A DNA stretch of 64,000 nucleotides. Source: Laburnicola sp. R22_1. Taxonomy: Eukaryota; Ascomycota; Dothideomycetes; Pleosporales; Didymosphaeriaceae. The position numbers and the translations under genes were made by a program. This document shows, piece by piece, positions 12,016 to 24,328 of this stretch. Where the stretch lies: NCBI GenBank assembly GCA_014281115.1, contig JACONQ010000004.1:3410001-3474000 (forward strand), given 5' to 3'. Numbering within the stretch: position 1 is the stretch's first letter; every line of letters begins with the position of its first letter. The notes below the pieces were generated by a model, which saw nothing but the letters and a program-made list of their open reading frames with translations, was not told the DNA's origin and made no database searches.

Positions 12016-12139
12016 TATAACTAGTACTATAATATAGTAAGTTATAGTAATTTAGAATTAAATATATACATATTTAAATAGAATTATAACTATTATTAGG
12101 ACGTAGTAAGTTATAGTAATTTAGAGTTAAGTATTATAT

Positions 12140-12370
12140 AACCTAAGTTTATATATACTTTCTTATAATATTATATATTTATATACTTACTTAAGTATAT
12201 TTATATATACTTATATATTTAGGTAGGTTTATATATACCTACGCATATCTATATATACTTATATATTTAGGCAGATTTGCGTATAACTACGCATGCCTAT
12301 ATATACTTGCATATTTAGGCAGGTTTACACATACTTACGCATATTTATACATATTTAAGCAAAATTACGC
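12140..12370. repeat. Degenerate minisatellite-like AT-rich repeat
   Basis: Variants of TATATATACTTATATATTTAGGYAGR followed by TTYACRYATACYTACGCAT repeat with a period of roughly 50-60 bp. The copies are imperfect. This repeat forms the inner edge of the AT-rich block. Confidence 0.55.
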
Positions 12371-12399
12371 TAAGCTAAAAAAAAAATTTCCTGATGTAT

Positions 12400-13210
12400 A
12401 GTAGTAATTACTATTTTGCCAAGATAATAATTACTATTACATAAAAGGCCCATCACTAGAATTTCCGGCGAACGTTAATTATTCGCGCACAAGGATAATG
12501 TCATAGGAAGTTAATTTAAGATGATGACATGCCGAGTATATAAAGACAAATAGAGACAGCTAACTCGTATGGATTTGATAACGCACAGGAATAATGCTCT
12601 TGAGAAACAAACACAAGTGACAGGCGCATTCCAAATTATTTTTAGCAGGCGTCGTGATGCTAGCTAGTGTCGATCTGATGGCTCGTGCTGGAAATGGTTT
12701 TTCGTTTCTCATGAACGGCCCCGGATTTTGTCTTACAATACTAGGACTAAAGTCTAACACTGTGTTACGCCAGGATAAGCAATACTACGACGGACTGTAC
12801 TTCAACTTTTGTTCTGTAGATGTATGTCTACTGTGTAGCCCGATACAGGCCATACCTAGGTAACCTGCTGGTCACCTATGTTCATCATCAGTCCCAAGGT
12901 ACCAGGGAATCATCCCTTAATTTGGAAAGCAGCTGTGCTCAACATCGAAAACGCAAGTCATTGGGCTCCATGGAAAGAAATAAGTGTTCCCTTTTGGTAT
13001 CCAACAAAGTACGGTCTTAAACGTCAAGAACGCTGCTCACAGATCCGTATAAGCAACGCAATCAGTGCAATATTTACAGTCGAAGTGCGATTCGAATCAT
13101 CAACCTTTGCTCCCCGGTCCCATCTTTCAAACAAGAAGCGGAATCCAATGCGCTTAATATTGGTCAAGTACACCACAATCCTTCCGCTCATGGACTTGAC
13201 ATGCACGATG
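12400..13210. other. Isochore boundary region; possible small gene, unproven
   Basis: Base composition returns to normal here. A TATATAAA box lies at 12,537-12,544. A short plus-strand frame opens at the ATG of 12,657 and runs about 68 codons. A plausible GTATGT...CAG intron (12,820 to about 12,890) could link it to a further exon ending at 13,020. The predicted product has no recognised domain and no clear signal peptide. The rest is probably the 3' flank of the metacaspase gene. Confidence 0.2.
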
Positions 13211-14835
13211 TTACATTTTGTAAAGAAGATCGGTGTCTACCACAAGTCAGCGATGTCAAGGCATAGGCGAACGAAACTAGCTTACCCAAAGGATGACTGC
13301 AGCTTAGCTGTGGCTTCTGGGTGTATTTCCCGTCAAGCTCGTCACGAAGGCTGTTCAGCAGCTGCACGTAGCTCTGATTTGGGTTCTTCTTAAGCGAAGT
13401 GATGAAAGCCCAAGACATAGCACCAGTGGCCTCGCCCTCAATGGAGGCGTCGGCTCTGAAGTCTAGTCAGTACCTGTTGACGCTACTATTGTGAGTAGTA
13501 TAACTTACGAGGTCTGTGTGTCCTTGGAACCACTCCACATGACGACATCCGCTGGACTAGTCTTCGTTCTTAAGTTTTTCTGGTATATTGCATCGCCCTG
13601 GGTAACCTTCTTGAACAGAATTTGAGCAGTTGACACCATGCCGCTAATATCGTTGCGCGCGTAAGATGACACAATGCCCAGCAAGCCTTGGCCAGCCTCC
13701 TTGGCCAGATTTGGCTCCTTGACCACACCCTGGGTGGAGTAAATGTACGGCAGGTCGAGCGCTGAACCAGAGTGGCATGAGTCGAAGATGGCGGTCAACC
13801 GAACACCTGGTTGCAATGGCGCAACCATTATACGGTGCATCTCGTCGTCTACAATGTGTCCTGCCGTTCGGAAGTCGACGGGATAGATAACCTCATCGTA
13901 GCCATCATCCTCGTCACCATCGAGATCTGGCGTTCGGCCACCGTGCCCTGTTACTGTTAGCCTCCTCTATACACACTCATGTTGCCAGCGCGTACCAGAG
14001 TAGTGGAAAAACAGCGAGTCGTTTGGCTGAGCATCTTTCACGAGCCAATGCATTGCCCTAAGGAGGTTTGCCTTTGTCGGCTGGCTCATCGGGTTCTGCT
14101 GATCATCGGTCAAAAGAACCATGTCCTCCCGTTTGTATCCAAAATGGCTATTCAAATACGTGCTCATGTTTTTCACATCGTTGATGCATCCCCGGAGCTG
14201 ACCCCGCTGACCAAAATAGTTGATACCGATGAGCAGGGCTTTGCGACGGCCATTGCATGCCGAGTACTGGAACGAGTAGCCGTTGGGAGCGCCGTGACCG
14301 AAGTTCTGCGGCGCTGTTGGTGGAGGGGGCGGCGCGCCATGAGGGCCTTGGTGCCCCTGTGACCACTGGTTGTTGCCTGTGCTTGTCAGTTGGAGCTCAC
14401 GGGAAGCAGATGCATACGTACCAGGTTGTGTGTACTGCCGTTGCGGAGGCTGGGGAGGTGGGCCTCCATATCCATACTGCTGGGGAGGCGGGCTCTGTTC
14501 GCTCATCAGCTACCGGCGACCCATGCCATGACGCGCATTCTCTCTCCCACGCCAGACGCACCTGGTGATATCCGTACTGCTGCGGTGGTGGTGCCTGCTG
14601 ATAACCCTGGTTGTACGGCGGCTGGGGCGACGGCGGTGGTTGATAACCGCCGTACTGCTGTGGGGGTCTGTCCAGCAGCCGTCAGCAGGGCTCAACGCAT
14701 ATCCAGGAATACGACTCACGGTGCACCATAGCCGGGCGCCGGGAAGCCCTGCGGCGGGCCGTAACCCTGCTGGGGAGGCGGTGGGCCATAGTTCGGCTGG
14801 TTGTTGTGGTACTGCTGGCCCGGGTAGTAAGACAT
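13211..14835 (-). CDS. Type I metacaspase
   Basis: Metacaspases are Cys-His proteases that cleave after Arg or Lys and act in stress responses, protein quality control and cell death in fungi. Six exons fit the splice signals: 14835-14720, 14667-14562, 14494-13996, 13947-13509, 13455-13286 and 13236-13211, giving 451 residues. The N-terminal 110 or so residues are rich in Pro, Gln, Tyr and Gly, the usual prodomain of this class. The caspase-like core follows: [12 protein letters not shown], then FHYSGHGG with the catalytic His, split by an intron, then FDSCHSGS with the catalytic Cys. The end ...LDTDLLYKM is conserved in the family. The ATG at 14,835 was chosen because it opens the prodomain (MSYYPGQQY). 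A six-unit hexanucleotide repeat lies 34 bp upstream. Confidence 0.93.
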
Positions 14836-16592
14836 GTTCGGCCCTCGCTGTGCTCAAGTGCTGTTGCTGGTGCTGGTGCTGGTGCTGGTGCTGGTGCTGG
14901 TGCTGTTGTTGTTTGTGGCTGGTGTGCGGCGCCTCAATTAGAACGGGAGGGGAAGAGCCGGTGCCGGGGGTGGCTGTGGTACGCGAGTGGTCGGATGGGA
15001 TGCGCGAGCAATGGCGCGTCTGCCTTTAGGACTCGGAAAGGTGTTCGGATGGAGGTTGCGTAGCTGTGTGCGGGGCGGGAGACGTTGGGAAAGAGTGCGG
15101 CTGAGGGCGGCGTGGCTAGAGATTTTGCTGCCCGCGGATAAAACGGCGGGGTCGGCGTTAGGATTGGTCGCAAGGCTGAAGGCTGAGGGACGCCGAGGTC
15201 CAAGCGCGGCCGGAGTAGTGTGTGTGCAGCCACCAGCTTGGGAGTCGGGACGATCTGGACAGTGGAGTCGAGCGAAGAAGATGAATGAAGATCTGCGCAA
15301 GAAGGGAACTGTGGGGGAAGAATGAGACTTTAGGGTACAGTACAAGGGCGTGTGGGGTGGGCCACAGGTGCATTGCCGTGTGCGTCGAGACCACCACACT
15401 GCTTGTGCTTCTTCGCGTTTGGTGAATGCGGCATTCACCCCAAGACCCCTGGACACGAACCCATCCTTCACAAGCAGACTACGGCACCATTTTAAACCAT
15501 GCCAGTTTCATACCCGTTGTCGACATAATAGACATTCAGCTTCCCTTTCCAGACCCCTGCGTATGCATGCATGTCAATCCCAACTAGTCAGTACTGGTTA
15601 GCTCAAGAGCCATGCAGGCAAAAGCATCCAGACCCGCCGCCGGGGGTTTCTGTGGCTTGCGTCGCGCGCTCCAAGCGAACGGTGAAGGCCGAGTGAGCAA
15701 TCCCCGTCTGCCACGCGTGGGACCCAGGAAATGGCGTGGCAGATGTTTGTCCTGCATGTGCTGTGCAACAACCCGCCAATTAGCGAGCTCATTGTGGAAG
15801 CAACCTAGTATCTACCATCGTATCCCTCAGCCTCACCTCCTTGGTTGTAAGCCGTCTGACCGCATCGGCCACCGTTCGGCTGTTTCATCGTGTCAGAAGA
15901 GAGAAAAAAATCTTCCTTGGCTCCAACGCTTCCCTAGGGGAGTGGGTCTGGACGGCATATGCTGTTGCAGTCTGCTGGTGCTCCCATCTACAGCACATTA
16001 AACATCATTGCAGAAGAGTAAGACGCAGGCCCCATAGGTACCTAGGTATACAAATGAACATGTGCAAGCTGTGACATGGAAATAAATATTCAATGAAGGC
16101 CCGGCATAACTTCATAGCGCATTTTCCTCTACACAAACGCAACCGCTATATTACACTTTAACAATAGCACAGTGCGTCCAACAAATACTTTCAGGCCCTC
16201 CATGATGAATAGATAGATGCACCTGCGTAGATGTGGCGACTTCCCGGCTTACTTTCCATCAAAAATGACACATTGTCGTACAACACGTTTCGTCGTCTTG
16301 CCGCTATTACAATAGACCAAAAACGCGACGCGCAATTCGCTATGGCGAAAAAATGAAATAAAAGCCGTCATGGACATGCAGAACGAGAAATAGACGTAGA
16401 AATTACAAAGTGGGTATATAATCAGACGACCGAATGAGACCGTTCGTGCTCCTTTTTCGGTCGGGAAGAATGAAGCTTCTGTAGCCTTCGTATTGTACGC
16501 CGAAGAGGTGTGAGTCCTATGCGAAGACAGATCAATCGTCAGTAAATACGAAAATAGTAGAAAGTAAATAGGGAACAACGAGAAATAGAATA
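14836..16592. other. Intergenic region with metacaspase promoter and hexanucleotide repeat
   Basis: No convincing gene is visible. Short open frames on both strands have no family resemblance. The part next to 14,835 is the metacaspase promoter and 5' leader and contains (GGTGCT)6 at 14,869-14,904. The part next to 16,593 should be the 3' flank of the Sec7 gene. Confidence 0.5.
14869..14904 (+). repeat. (GGTGCT)6 microsatellite
   Basis: Six perfect copies of GGTGCT, read as AGCACC on the gene strand, lie 34 bp upstream of the metacaspase start. They are probably in its 5' leader. Degenerate GTTGCT-like units flank the run. Confidence 0.95.
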
Positions 16593-19500
16593 TCATGTAG
16601 CGACGGGCTCGGAAGCTTTAGGGGCTTCGATCGCACCATCATTTTCTTTGGCCGGCAACGACCGGTTCACAGCATCAAGAACATCAAGCGAATTTTCTCC
16701 ACTTGCTTCGCGCTCGGCGTATATCTTGTTTTTCTGTGCTTGCGCGGCCGTAAGCGAATCGATGTACGTGCGGAACTTAACGATCTCCCGTAGGAGGTAG
16801 GACGATTTGCGTTCCCAGTTGGCCATAGCCTTCGAGGCGTTAGGGTGGCGTGGAGAGAACTAATCATGTCAGTGACGATCAAATGACTGCATTTCAAAAA
16901 CCTTACTGCAATGAGCATAGGCGCTCGCATTTCATTGTGACGAGAAAGCTCGTCTTCGACGTTCTTCACGTAGTCGGTCAAGGCGCGGAGCTGATCCACC
17001 TCCATGAGATTGCTGGCCATCATGCTCGATGTGGGCGGGCTCCAGTCATTGAGGGTGACCTTGTCACCTGGAAGACGCGCTTTTACTGTTCCAGTGGCAT
17101 GGTCCACGGAGCTGCGCATTGAACTCGCCATGCTAGGACGAGGTACGTGGCCGTGAGTTGGTGGGTTATTTTCCGGGCGGATCAAAGCCGTGTTGATAAC
17201 GTTCTCTCCCCAGCCATATTCAACGTTGCTGACACCGCCCATTAATGGTTCTTTTGACAGTCTGGCAGACCAATAGTTTGCCGTGGACACGAATTCTCGA
17301 ACAATATCAGGTGTGCCAACTTGGAACAGATGGACAGCTCCTGTTGGGAGAGACAAAGCGAAGACATGAGGTCTGGATTTCGAGTAGCCTGGGGGTGGAA
17401 GAGCGCTGGCGATTGTCTGTCGCAGAAGGAAGCTGTCCAGCGCCTCGGCATTGTCCATCCAGTTACCACCACCCACGACACCGCCGGCAGAGGGTCGTGA
17501 CCTTTTCTGTCGTAACGACTTTGCGTTCATGTTAAAGGAAAAGAGACGCATATAGCCCTTTTCAATGACAGCAAAGCACTCATTCCATGTACGGTCCTTT
17601 GCTTTCTTGTCTAAAGATTCCAGATGATGTTTGTGCTTCAGTATGCCTTCCTTCGCCCATGGTGCTCCAGCCAGCTCCAGCGTCTCGTCTTCGAGGAGCG
17701 GTGCGACGCGCGTGAACTCTTCGTCACTGGAAATTGTCACGCCTTCTTCGCGGATGATAGCTTGGCTAAGAGCATTGGCAAATCCAATGGCTTGTTGGTA
17801 GTCTCCGTGAGCAAAATGAGAGCCAAGGGATTCCATTGACATGGAGGTTTGAGTCTTTCCATGGGAGTATCTGCTCCACGTGCTTGAACCGGCTGGGCTC
17901 CAAACAGATTGATCGTCCAGGCTTGTACGGCTAGAGGCAACGGTTGAGGTTGGATAAAGGCGAGGTCTTGAACGTGCCTTGGAATTCCAGTTTTTGCCCA
18001 TACTGCGGAAATCCGTCTGGGAACGACCCCGGTAGCTCATACTCTCCGAGGGCGCTTTACTGAGGACGCTGGGAGTGCGCCGAAGCATACCGCTAACAGA
18101 AAGGCTGTTGCTTGACGGCTGCTCGTGAATCTGCAGCACCGAAGCTCCATGTAAAGGCAAACGTTGTTTTCGAATAGAGTCGTAAAATTCTTTGAGTATG
18201 ATTTCGACATGGAGCTCCCACCCCTTCATTGGGCCTTTGTAAGGAGACGCAACGAGAAGATTCGACTCAGACACGGCAGAATCGAACAATATACCATCTG
18301 AGCCACTTCGATACGGAGGTCTAAGTGAGAGACGACTCCGAGCTCTCCTGTTCTCGAGAGGCTCCTCGGCGGCATCTGCGGGAAATGCGCTGTCGTCGGC
18401 AGCAGGTGAGCTAGGCTCTGACTTGTCATTGTTCCAGGGATTGGTCCAAGGCAAAGAACCCCTCCTGAATTGTATCGACTGAGGCCGAAGAGTTTCCTCG
18501 GCTACATCCTTTAGTGCATCTTTGCAGACGCGGACGACAGTCGGCAGTGTGTTCTTGACGAATTGACTACGGGTCATTCTCGATTCAATGTCAGCGACAT
18601 GCAGATCGGTGTTGAGCAAGAGGATCGAGTAACAGATGGTATGAATGACGTCTGAAGCACAATTAGCCATGATTTTTCAAGAACCGACAGACTTACCGAT
18701 GGCCTTGAAGCCATGGTTGGGATTGCATTCACACCAACGCTCCGAAAGGCTCATAAGAATCCGATCAACCTGTTGGGTCTCTGCTTTTAGTACCAGCTTC
18801 CCACAGAGATCACGCATGGCGGCGAGTACGTTGAAGCCTGTCCAGTCGAACAGTTGCATAAAGGCCTTCCGCGTCCGCGTGCTAGTCAGCGTAACATCAC
18901 CCAAATCGGCAGCTGCTTGGCCCTTTTGAACAGAGGGATCGTCGCCGTTGAAGATGTGGAGGGCGCGCTCTCGGTCGGCCTCGCTGGGCTCGTCGTCGCG
19001 GACGCGGTGCTCGACAATGGCAGGCATGGCTTCGGAATTCTGCGTTTCTAGTCGCACTGTGGGAAGGCTTGCAGCCGCATGGATAAGCTTGCCATTAGAC
19101 GATGGCGTGGTTCCTGGGGGCGAGGCGGGCGACTCCTTCTCGAATGGTTCCTGTGCCGACGGTGCGCCTTCCAGAGGAAGAGTCAGGTCCTCGGCATCGT
19201 CACCTGCCAGTCTTTCTTCCGACGACGTGGGCTCAAGCCACACGCGTCTCGATCGGCCTGTACTCTTCGCCATGGATGCCGGCCCTTTCTTGCTGGGTGA
19301 TGTGATGATCCAGCCGTCATCCTCAACCTCGCCCTCGGACGCTGACTGGGACGGTGACGCGGTTGGCCGATTAACGTTGTCCACCTGAGGCCTGAGCAAC
19401 TCGTTACGATTCTTTGCACTGCGATCGCTCCATTCTCCAATCGGTAAAGCGGAGGCAGTGGGGCTACTCGTGGCCCTGGGCGTTTCATCTGCACGATCAA

Positions 19501-21436
19501 ATGCGCCGAGCTCGCCTGATGGCGTTGCACGACCGCTGCGATCCTCGTTGCAGCTGCTGCTGTCTGCAAGGAACGTGTCCTCCTGCGTGATAGCGTCATC
19601 TGTCCTGCGCTTCTTCAACTTCAGCTTGAATTTTGGACTGTTTGTGCTCGGCGCATGATCCCCCATTAATTGCTCTTCCCGCGAACGCATCGGCGTGTGG
19701 TTGGTGCCACGAGAGCTCGGCTTGACAGTACGCACAGTCGCATCCTTATGCGGCTTGTAACCTGGCGAGAAGCCGTTTTTGTGCTCGTCACTTGGCCTGT
19801 GATCCGCCTCTGGTGGTAGTTCTCGTGCATCGTGGCGTGCTCCTGGGCTTCCGATGTCGCCTAGGTATGGATTCATAATCTTGCGCAAACTGCTAACGCT
19901 GGGGCTCTGCTGTGGCTGGTCCTCGAGTTTCTGGGGTGTCTGGAACTGGAGCGGCATAGCAGGAGGCTGCAAAGGCTCTGTCACTGACTTCTTCCGCCGT
20001 CTGAAGAAAGAAGAATGCTTCTTTGCCAGCGTTGGTGGTGTAGGCTGCTCAGTCTTTGCTTGGGCCGAACTCGCAGTCTGTGGCGGTCTTGGTGGAAGGG
20101 ATTTGAGCTGAAAAGCAATATGGTTTGACCCATGTGGAGTGGTTCGGGGTCGGCCGTGAGAATACATAGAGTCGATATCGGCAGAACGGTGAGCAGAAGA
20201 GGCAGGTGATGGCGCCATGGGTGAGCTATTCGTGTTGGTGGATGAATTGGAAAGTTGTGGCATGGACTTTGGCAATCCGCCGCCAAAGACTCGACGGAAG
20301 AAGCCAGGCTTCTCCTTTGGCGTGGAAACAGGAGCGAGTGGCACAAGCGCATGCTTCCGTGTAGCCACGGTCGGCGAGGGGGCGGGAGGGTCTTGGAACG
20401 CGGGTAACGGTGGGAGATCCCGCAGGTTAGAGGCATTGACGAATTCCTGTGCTTGAAGGCGCATGTTCGGCTCCTGATAACTCTTGTTTTGGCGAAGCGT
20501 TCTGAAGCTTGTGGTTGACCGAACACTATTCTTTCGTCGAGGTACAGGCGCCTGCGGAGGCGCATATGAGGGTTGTGGCGGATGCGCAAGAGGAGACTGG
20601 GGCTCTTGGACTCTCCTGGGTCCAGCGGGGATGGTCGGTTGCGGAGCTGCTTCATAGGCAGGGTGGTAGCTCGCGTACGCTGGCCTACTTTTCTCCAGAA
20701 TGGACTCCGTCTTCAGAGGGAGTGTCTGGGAGGTCATATTCCCATGATCGAAACTGATGGAACGGCGTCCCAGGCCCACACGGGGAGTGGCCAAGCTCCC
20801 GTGCCCAAAGTCGACGCTTGAAGCGGCGCTGCCTTTGCTGCTCTTCTTTCCACCCCTGATATGGCCAGCGTGCTGAAATTCGTCGGGCACACCACTTGAC
20901 TGTTTGGCGCCGGGCCAGGCTCCTCTCAGACTCTCCCTCTGGCTCATCGCATTAGGGATGTTATTGCTGCTATTACTCCGCCGTCCACGAGCGTGGTATG
21001 TGGGGAAACGAGACGTGGGATCATCGGCGTGCAGGTCGTAGTCGGAAGAATGTGACGAGGCGTAGGTATGGCCTCGGTGGCGTGTTGGCTTTGGCGGGGG
21101 ATAGGAATTGTCTGCTAAGAAGAAGTTATCGTCGTCGAGGCTGGAGTACAGGGCAGCTGGGTAGGTGGACAAGGCAGGAAGCTGGTCGAGCGACAGCAGC
21201 ATGTTGTCCACGACGGAGTCGCGCGTGCCGTCGGCAAAGGACAGGTCATGCGAGTCCCTCAGGGCGAGGTGCTGGTGCTCCCCGCTCCGTCTGCCGTCCA
21301 CCGGGGTCGCGTCGTCGAAGAAGGTCTCCGGCTGCTTGGGGCGGGTGTCGAGGGCGGGCATGCTGCTCGACGGACCCGTGGGCGTGGACGGCTGCGAATG
21401 GTCCCGCGGCCTGTCTCTGGTGCTGAAGGGCGCCAT
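16593..21436 (-). CDS. Sec7-PH domain Arf guanine nucleotide exchange factor
   Basis: Three exons (21436-18697, 18651-16907, 16859-16593) encode 1583 residues. The first 800 or so residues are low-complexity, rich in Ser, Pro and Arg. A Sec7 domain follows at about 840-960: it includes FDWTGFNVLAAMRDLCGKL and, across intron 1, the signature ICYSILLLNTDLH, which activates Arf GTPases. A PH domain lies near residues 1250-1390 (GILKHKHHLESLDKKAKDRTW then ECFAVIEKGYMRLFSF). The C-terminus is helical, with NWERKSSYLLREIVKFRTYI. Sec7 followed by PH and a coiled end is the EFA6/PSD-like arrangement; yeast Yel1 and Syt1 are functional relatives. It should act on Arf at the plasma membrane or endomembranes. 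Both introns are 45-47 bp; intron 1 lies inside the Sec7 domain. Confidence 0.92.
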
Positions 21437-23115
21437 GGCTGCGCCGAGGTGTGGAGTCCGATGTTGTAGTGTCGGTGATGCCCCTCCGCCTTCATGCGTT
21501 CATCCTCGGCGCCCTGGTGCGTCGGCAGAACCAAAACCGAGCCTCCCAAGGGGCAATTCGTGTCAATGGAATCCCCAAAATGCCGGGCTTTGTTGGATGT
21601 CAGATGGAGGCCAACCGGCCGCGGGGCCTGAACGACACGGTGCCGGTGCCGGTGCCGGTGCAGGTGCAGGTGCAGGTGCAGGTGCTCCTGTCGAGGTAGC
21701 GCGGTCGCGGCTGTTTGGCGTTCAGGGGGTGTGCGTTGGGTGCAGCGTGCAGCGTGCAGCACTCACTGCAGCAGCGGCAGCGAAGAAAGACAAGCAGCGA
21801 ACCCGGCAGCAGCTGCAGAGGGTGCGTCTTATTATTTACTGGCGATGGCACATTGGCGCGACCTGTGCATGGGCGAGGGCGTCCGTTATCTAAGCCGCCA
21901 TCCAGTGTCAGGGCTTTTTGGCAGCACCGACTAGCCTCGCCACACGTGCGGCGGCCACGACTCAGCGACAGCAACCCCAGGTGCCAGCGGACTTCCAAGG
22001 TTCACATTGGCCTCCACGCCCGGTCGCGCCTTCGCTGCGAGCTCCAACAGCGATGAGGGTCGTCGTCCGCCTTGGGACTCGTGCCACATGCTGAAACCCA
22101 AACGCTCGCCTGGTGCAGCAGGCAAACCCCTGGCGCGGTTCACCCAGGCGAAGTGCAAAGACAGGAACAGGACAGGGACTGCGGGCCCACGCTATCGAAT
22201 TGCCTAAACCGTCATCAAGGCTGTCCTATGAACAGGCCAGCGGAAATGAGTGGTACAAACATTGCATCTTCAAACCGCTCTTGGCCAAGCTTCTTTCTCC
22301 TGGAGCAAACAATCGAGACCAAGCATACATTCCCTCCTCGGTGGTGCCGACCGGTGTGCCATCTCTGCCCAAGACGTTTCAACAAGGTGCTGATGACCAC
22401 TGCAGCTGTTTCGCCGTCCGATTTGCACTATCTAATAAAAGCATCATCTTGGCCAACACCGACGCTGTCTTCTTTATGCGCTTTACAAGATAGCACTCGG
22501 CATCTCAGCAACTGGGTTTCTTCTAAAAAGGTCCGCTGTGGGACGTGACAACAGTTACCTACCTTGCATGACATGATTGCGCTATATGCTCACCATGGTT
22601 ACTGTTGAAAACGCCAATCGACTTGTGGTGTTCTAGGTTCAGGGAAAACATCTACTCATACTCCCGTAGCTGTCTGCTTTCCTTAGTTCTATCTCATCTG
22701 CTATTTGCTTTATACTATCTTACCTTGTTAATTGTTACAAACAATAGTTACTGCTCTCCCCGTGGGTGAATGGGTCATTGATCGCTAACCATCTAGTTGA
22801 CACTGCGAACGCCAGATCGATAGTAAGACTCCAGGGCTTCATGCTGCTGCACACTGGTCTCACACGCCTATGTATTTCGTACAACCAACACTGGTCGTTT
22901 GCAAGCTCAAACTATGCATCTCAAAAATGGACAGAATGTTACTACTTGTTTTTAGCCCGGTGAGCATTATTAAGCGCAGCGTACTTAGAGGCGGGGTATC
23001 GGACGCTACATCGTCATCGGTCTCCAAGCAATTCTGAAATACTCTATCTCGATATCGTCAATTCTTGAAAACTATTCAAGTAAAACCCACATTCATTCTG
23101 CATTGGCGGGCTCTC
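21437..23115. other. Divergent intergenic region with hexanucleotide repeat
   Basis: This region separates the minus-strand Sec7 gene from the plus-strand hydrolase gene and should hold both promoters. It contains an eight-unit GGTGCV repeat at 21,639-21,686. I found no supported gene; the open frames present lack domains and look like chance frames in GC-rich DNA. Confidence 0.5.
21639..21686 (+). repeat. GGTGCV hexanucleotide repeat, eight units
   Basis: Three GGTGCC, four GGTGCA and one GGTGCT units run without gaps. The repeat lies about 200 bp upstream of the Sec7 gene start and shares its core with the (GGTGCT)6 run upstream of the metacaspase gene. Confidence 0.95.
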
Positions 23116-23905
23116 ATGGCGTCCGACCAGGAAATATTTCTAGCTTTCGATGTTTATGGTACACTGCTGTCGACGGAAAGCATCGCCAAAGAACTGGCCG
23201 AGCATTTTGGTCAAGAGAAAGCTGCAATCATTGCAGCCGAGTGGCGCAAGTATCAATTGGAATACACATGGCGGCTGAACAGCATGGGTGCGTCCATGGC
23301 CTCCAGCGACTCGTATCACAACTCAGTAGCCGACAGAACAATACGAGCCCTTCTCCGACATAACATACTCATCCCTCAAGCATGCGCTCGCCGAAGCCGA
23401 AGTATCTCTCGATAGCGATGGCATTGAAAAACTCATGAAGGCCTATGACACTCTTGGGGTCTTCCCCGACGTTCCTCCAGTCTTTCAGCATCTTAAAGAC
23501 AACTCACACATCCACCCGGCCGTTTTTTCCAACGGCACCTCATCAATGATCAATGCTTCACTCACGCAGTCACCAGATCTTGCGCCCCATGCAACGCTTT
23601 TCCGCAAAGTGGTAGTCGTTGAGTCGATCAAGCGCTTCAAGCCGCATCCGGAGGTTTACAGCCATCTGAGGAAGGAACTGGGAAAAACGGACAAGGGACA
23701 GGAGAAAGATGTCTGGCTGGTGAGTGGCAATCCATTTGACGTTGTCGGGGCCAATGCGGTGGGGTTGCGGACGTGTTGGGTGGACCGTAGTGGGAAAGGG
23801 TGGGTGGATGAGCTTGTGCATACGGAGGCTGGGCGGCCGACAGTAATAGTCAAAGGGTTGGACGAGGTCGTCAAGAAGGTTGAAGAGTTCCTGAAAAGCA
23901 CCTAG
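23116..23905 (+). CDS. Haloacid dehalogenase-like (HAD superfamily) hydrolase, type II dehalogenase family
   Basis: Two exons (23116-23287 and 23337-23905, 49 bp intron) give 246 residues, the usual size of L-2-haloacid dehalogenases. The N-terminus has AFDVYGTLLST, where the Asp is the nucleophile. VFSNGTS is motif II, the Lys of RFKPHPEVY is motif III, and SGNPFDVVGANAVGLRTCWVDR supplies the acidic motif IV. The family hydrolyses 2-haloacids or related substrates; the natural substrate of fungal members is mostly unknown. The ATG at 23,116 was preferred over one 51 bp upstream because it places the nucleophile at the usual distance from the start. The intron was inferred because it joins NSM to EQYEPFSDI in one frame. 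Confidence 0.88.
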
Positions 23906-24328
23906 ACTGGCGGTTAACCCGGTAATCACACGCTTTGATTGATCGCAAGGTCCCAAGGTCGGATAACGGCACTTTCCACTATTGTCGTGGAGGCAGGAGC
24001 CAGGCTGCTGCTTCTTTCTAGGTATATTTCTACCCCCGATGTCCACCCTGCAAACCTATCGCTGTGCACCGGCTTCAGTGCCGTACCCATCAGGCGCCTT
24101 TTGGGACGTGAGAGCCCCAGCAAGTCATACACCTCGTGGCCTTTTTACCGCTGCACCGCTGCAACACTGTCTCGCCAGATCTTCGACGTTAACGGTTCAC
24201 GCTCAACAACGCACACGACGCAACAAAGCTACGGAAGCTACTGGCTGTTTGACCGGTGGGTTAGGTGCTCTGCTGCACTAAATCTCATGTAAGCCACCGA
24301 ACGCGCAAGCAAATAGAAAACTTATTGG
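23906..24328. other. Intergenic region
   Basis: No gene or RNA feature recognised. It should contain the terminator of the hydrolase gene and the promoter of the next gene. Confidence 0.4.

Larger units (their letters stand above)
11540..12131 (+). repeat. Interrupted array of a CGTAGTAAGTTATAGTAATTTAGA-type unit
   Basis: The phrase AAGTTATAGTAATTTAGA recurs five times or more between 11,540 and 12,131, joined by variants of TATAACTAGTACTATA and TATAACTATTACTA. Two insertions break the array: family B copy 2 (11,614-11,710) and family A copy 2 (11,872-12,015). Because uninterrupted units exist nearby, the array shows the pre-insertion target for both. Confidence 0.75.

Noticed and set aside
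12878..13393. 171-codon plus-strand open frame
   Set aside because: It overlaps the last metacaspase exons on the opposite strand and has no domain or start context of its own.
14565..15029. 154-codon plus-strand open frame with a Cys-Trp repeat
   Set aside because: The repeat is the translation of the (GGTGCT)6 microsatellite and the frame is antisense to metacaspase exons.
15612..16001. 129-codon plus-strand open frame between metacaspase and Sec7 genes
   Set aside because: No family resemblance, no supporting splice or promoter signals, irregular composition.
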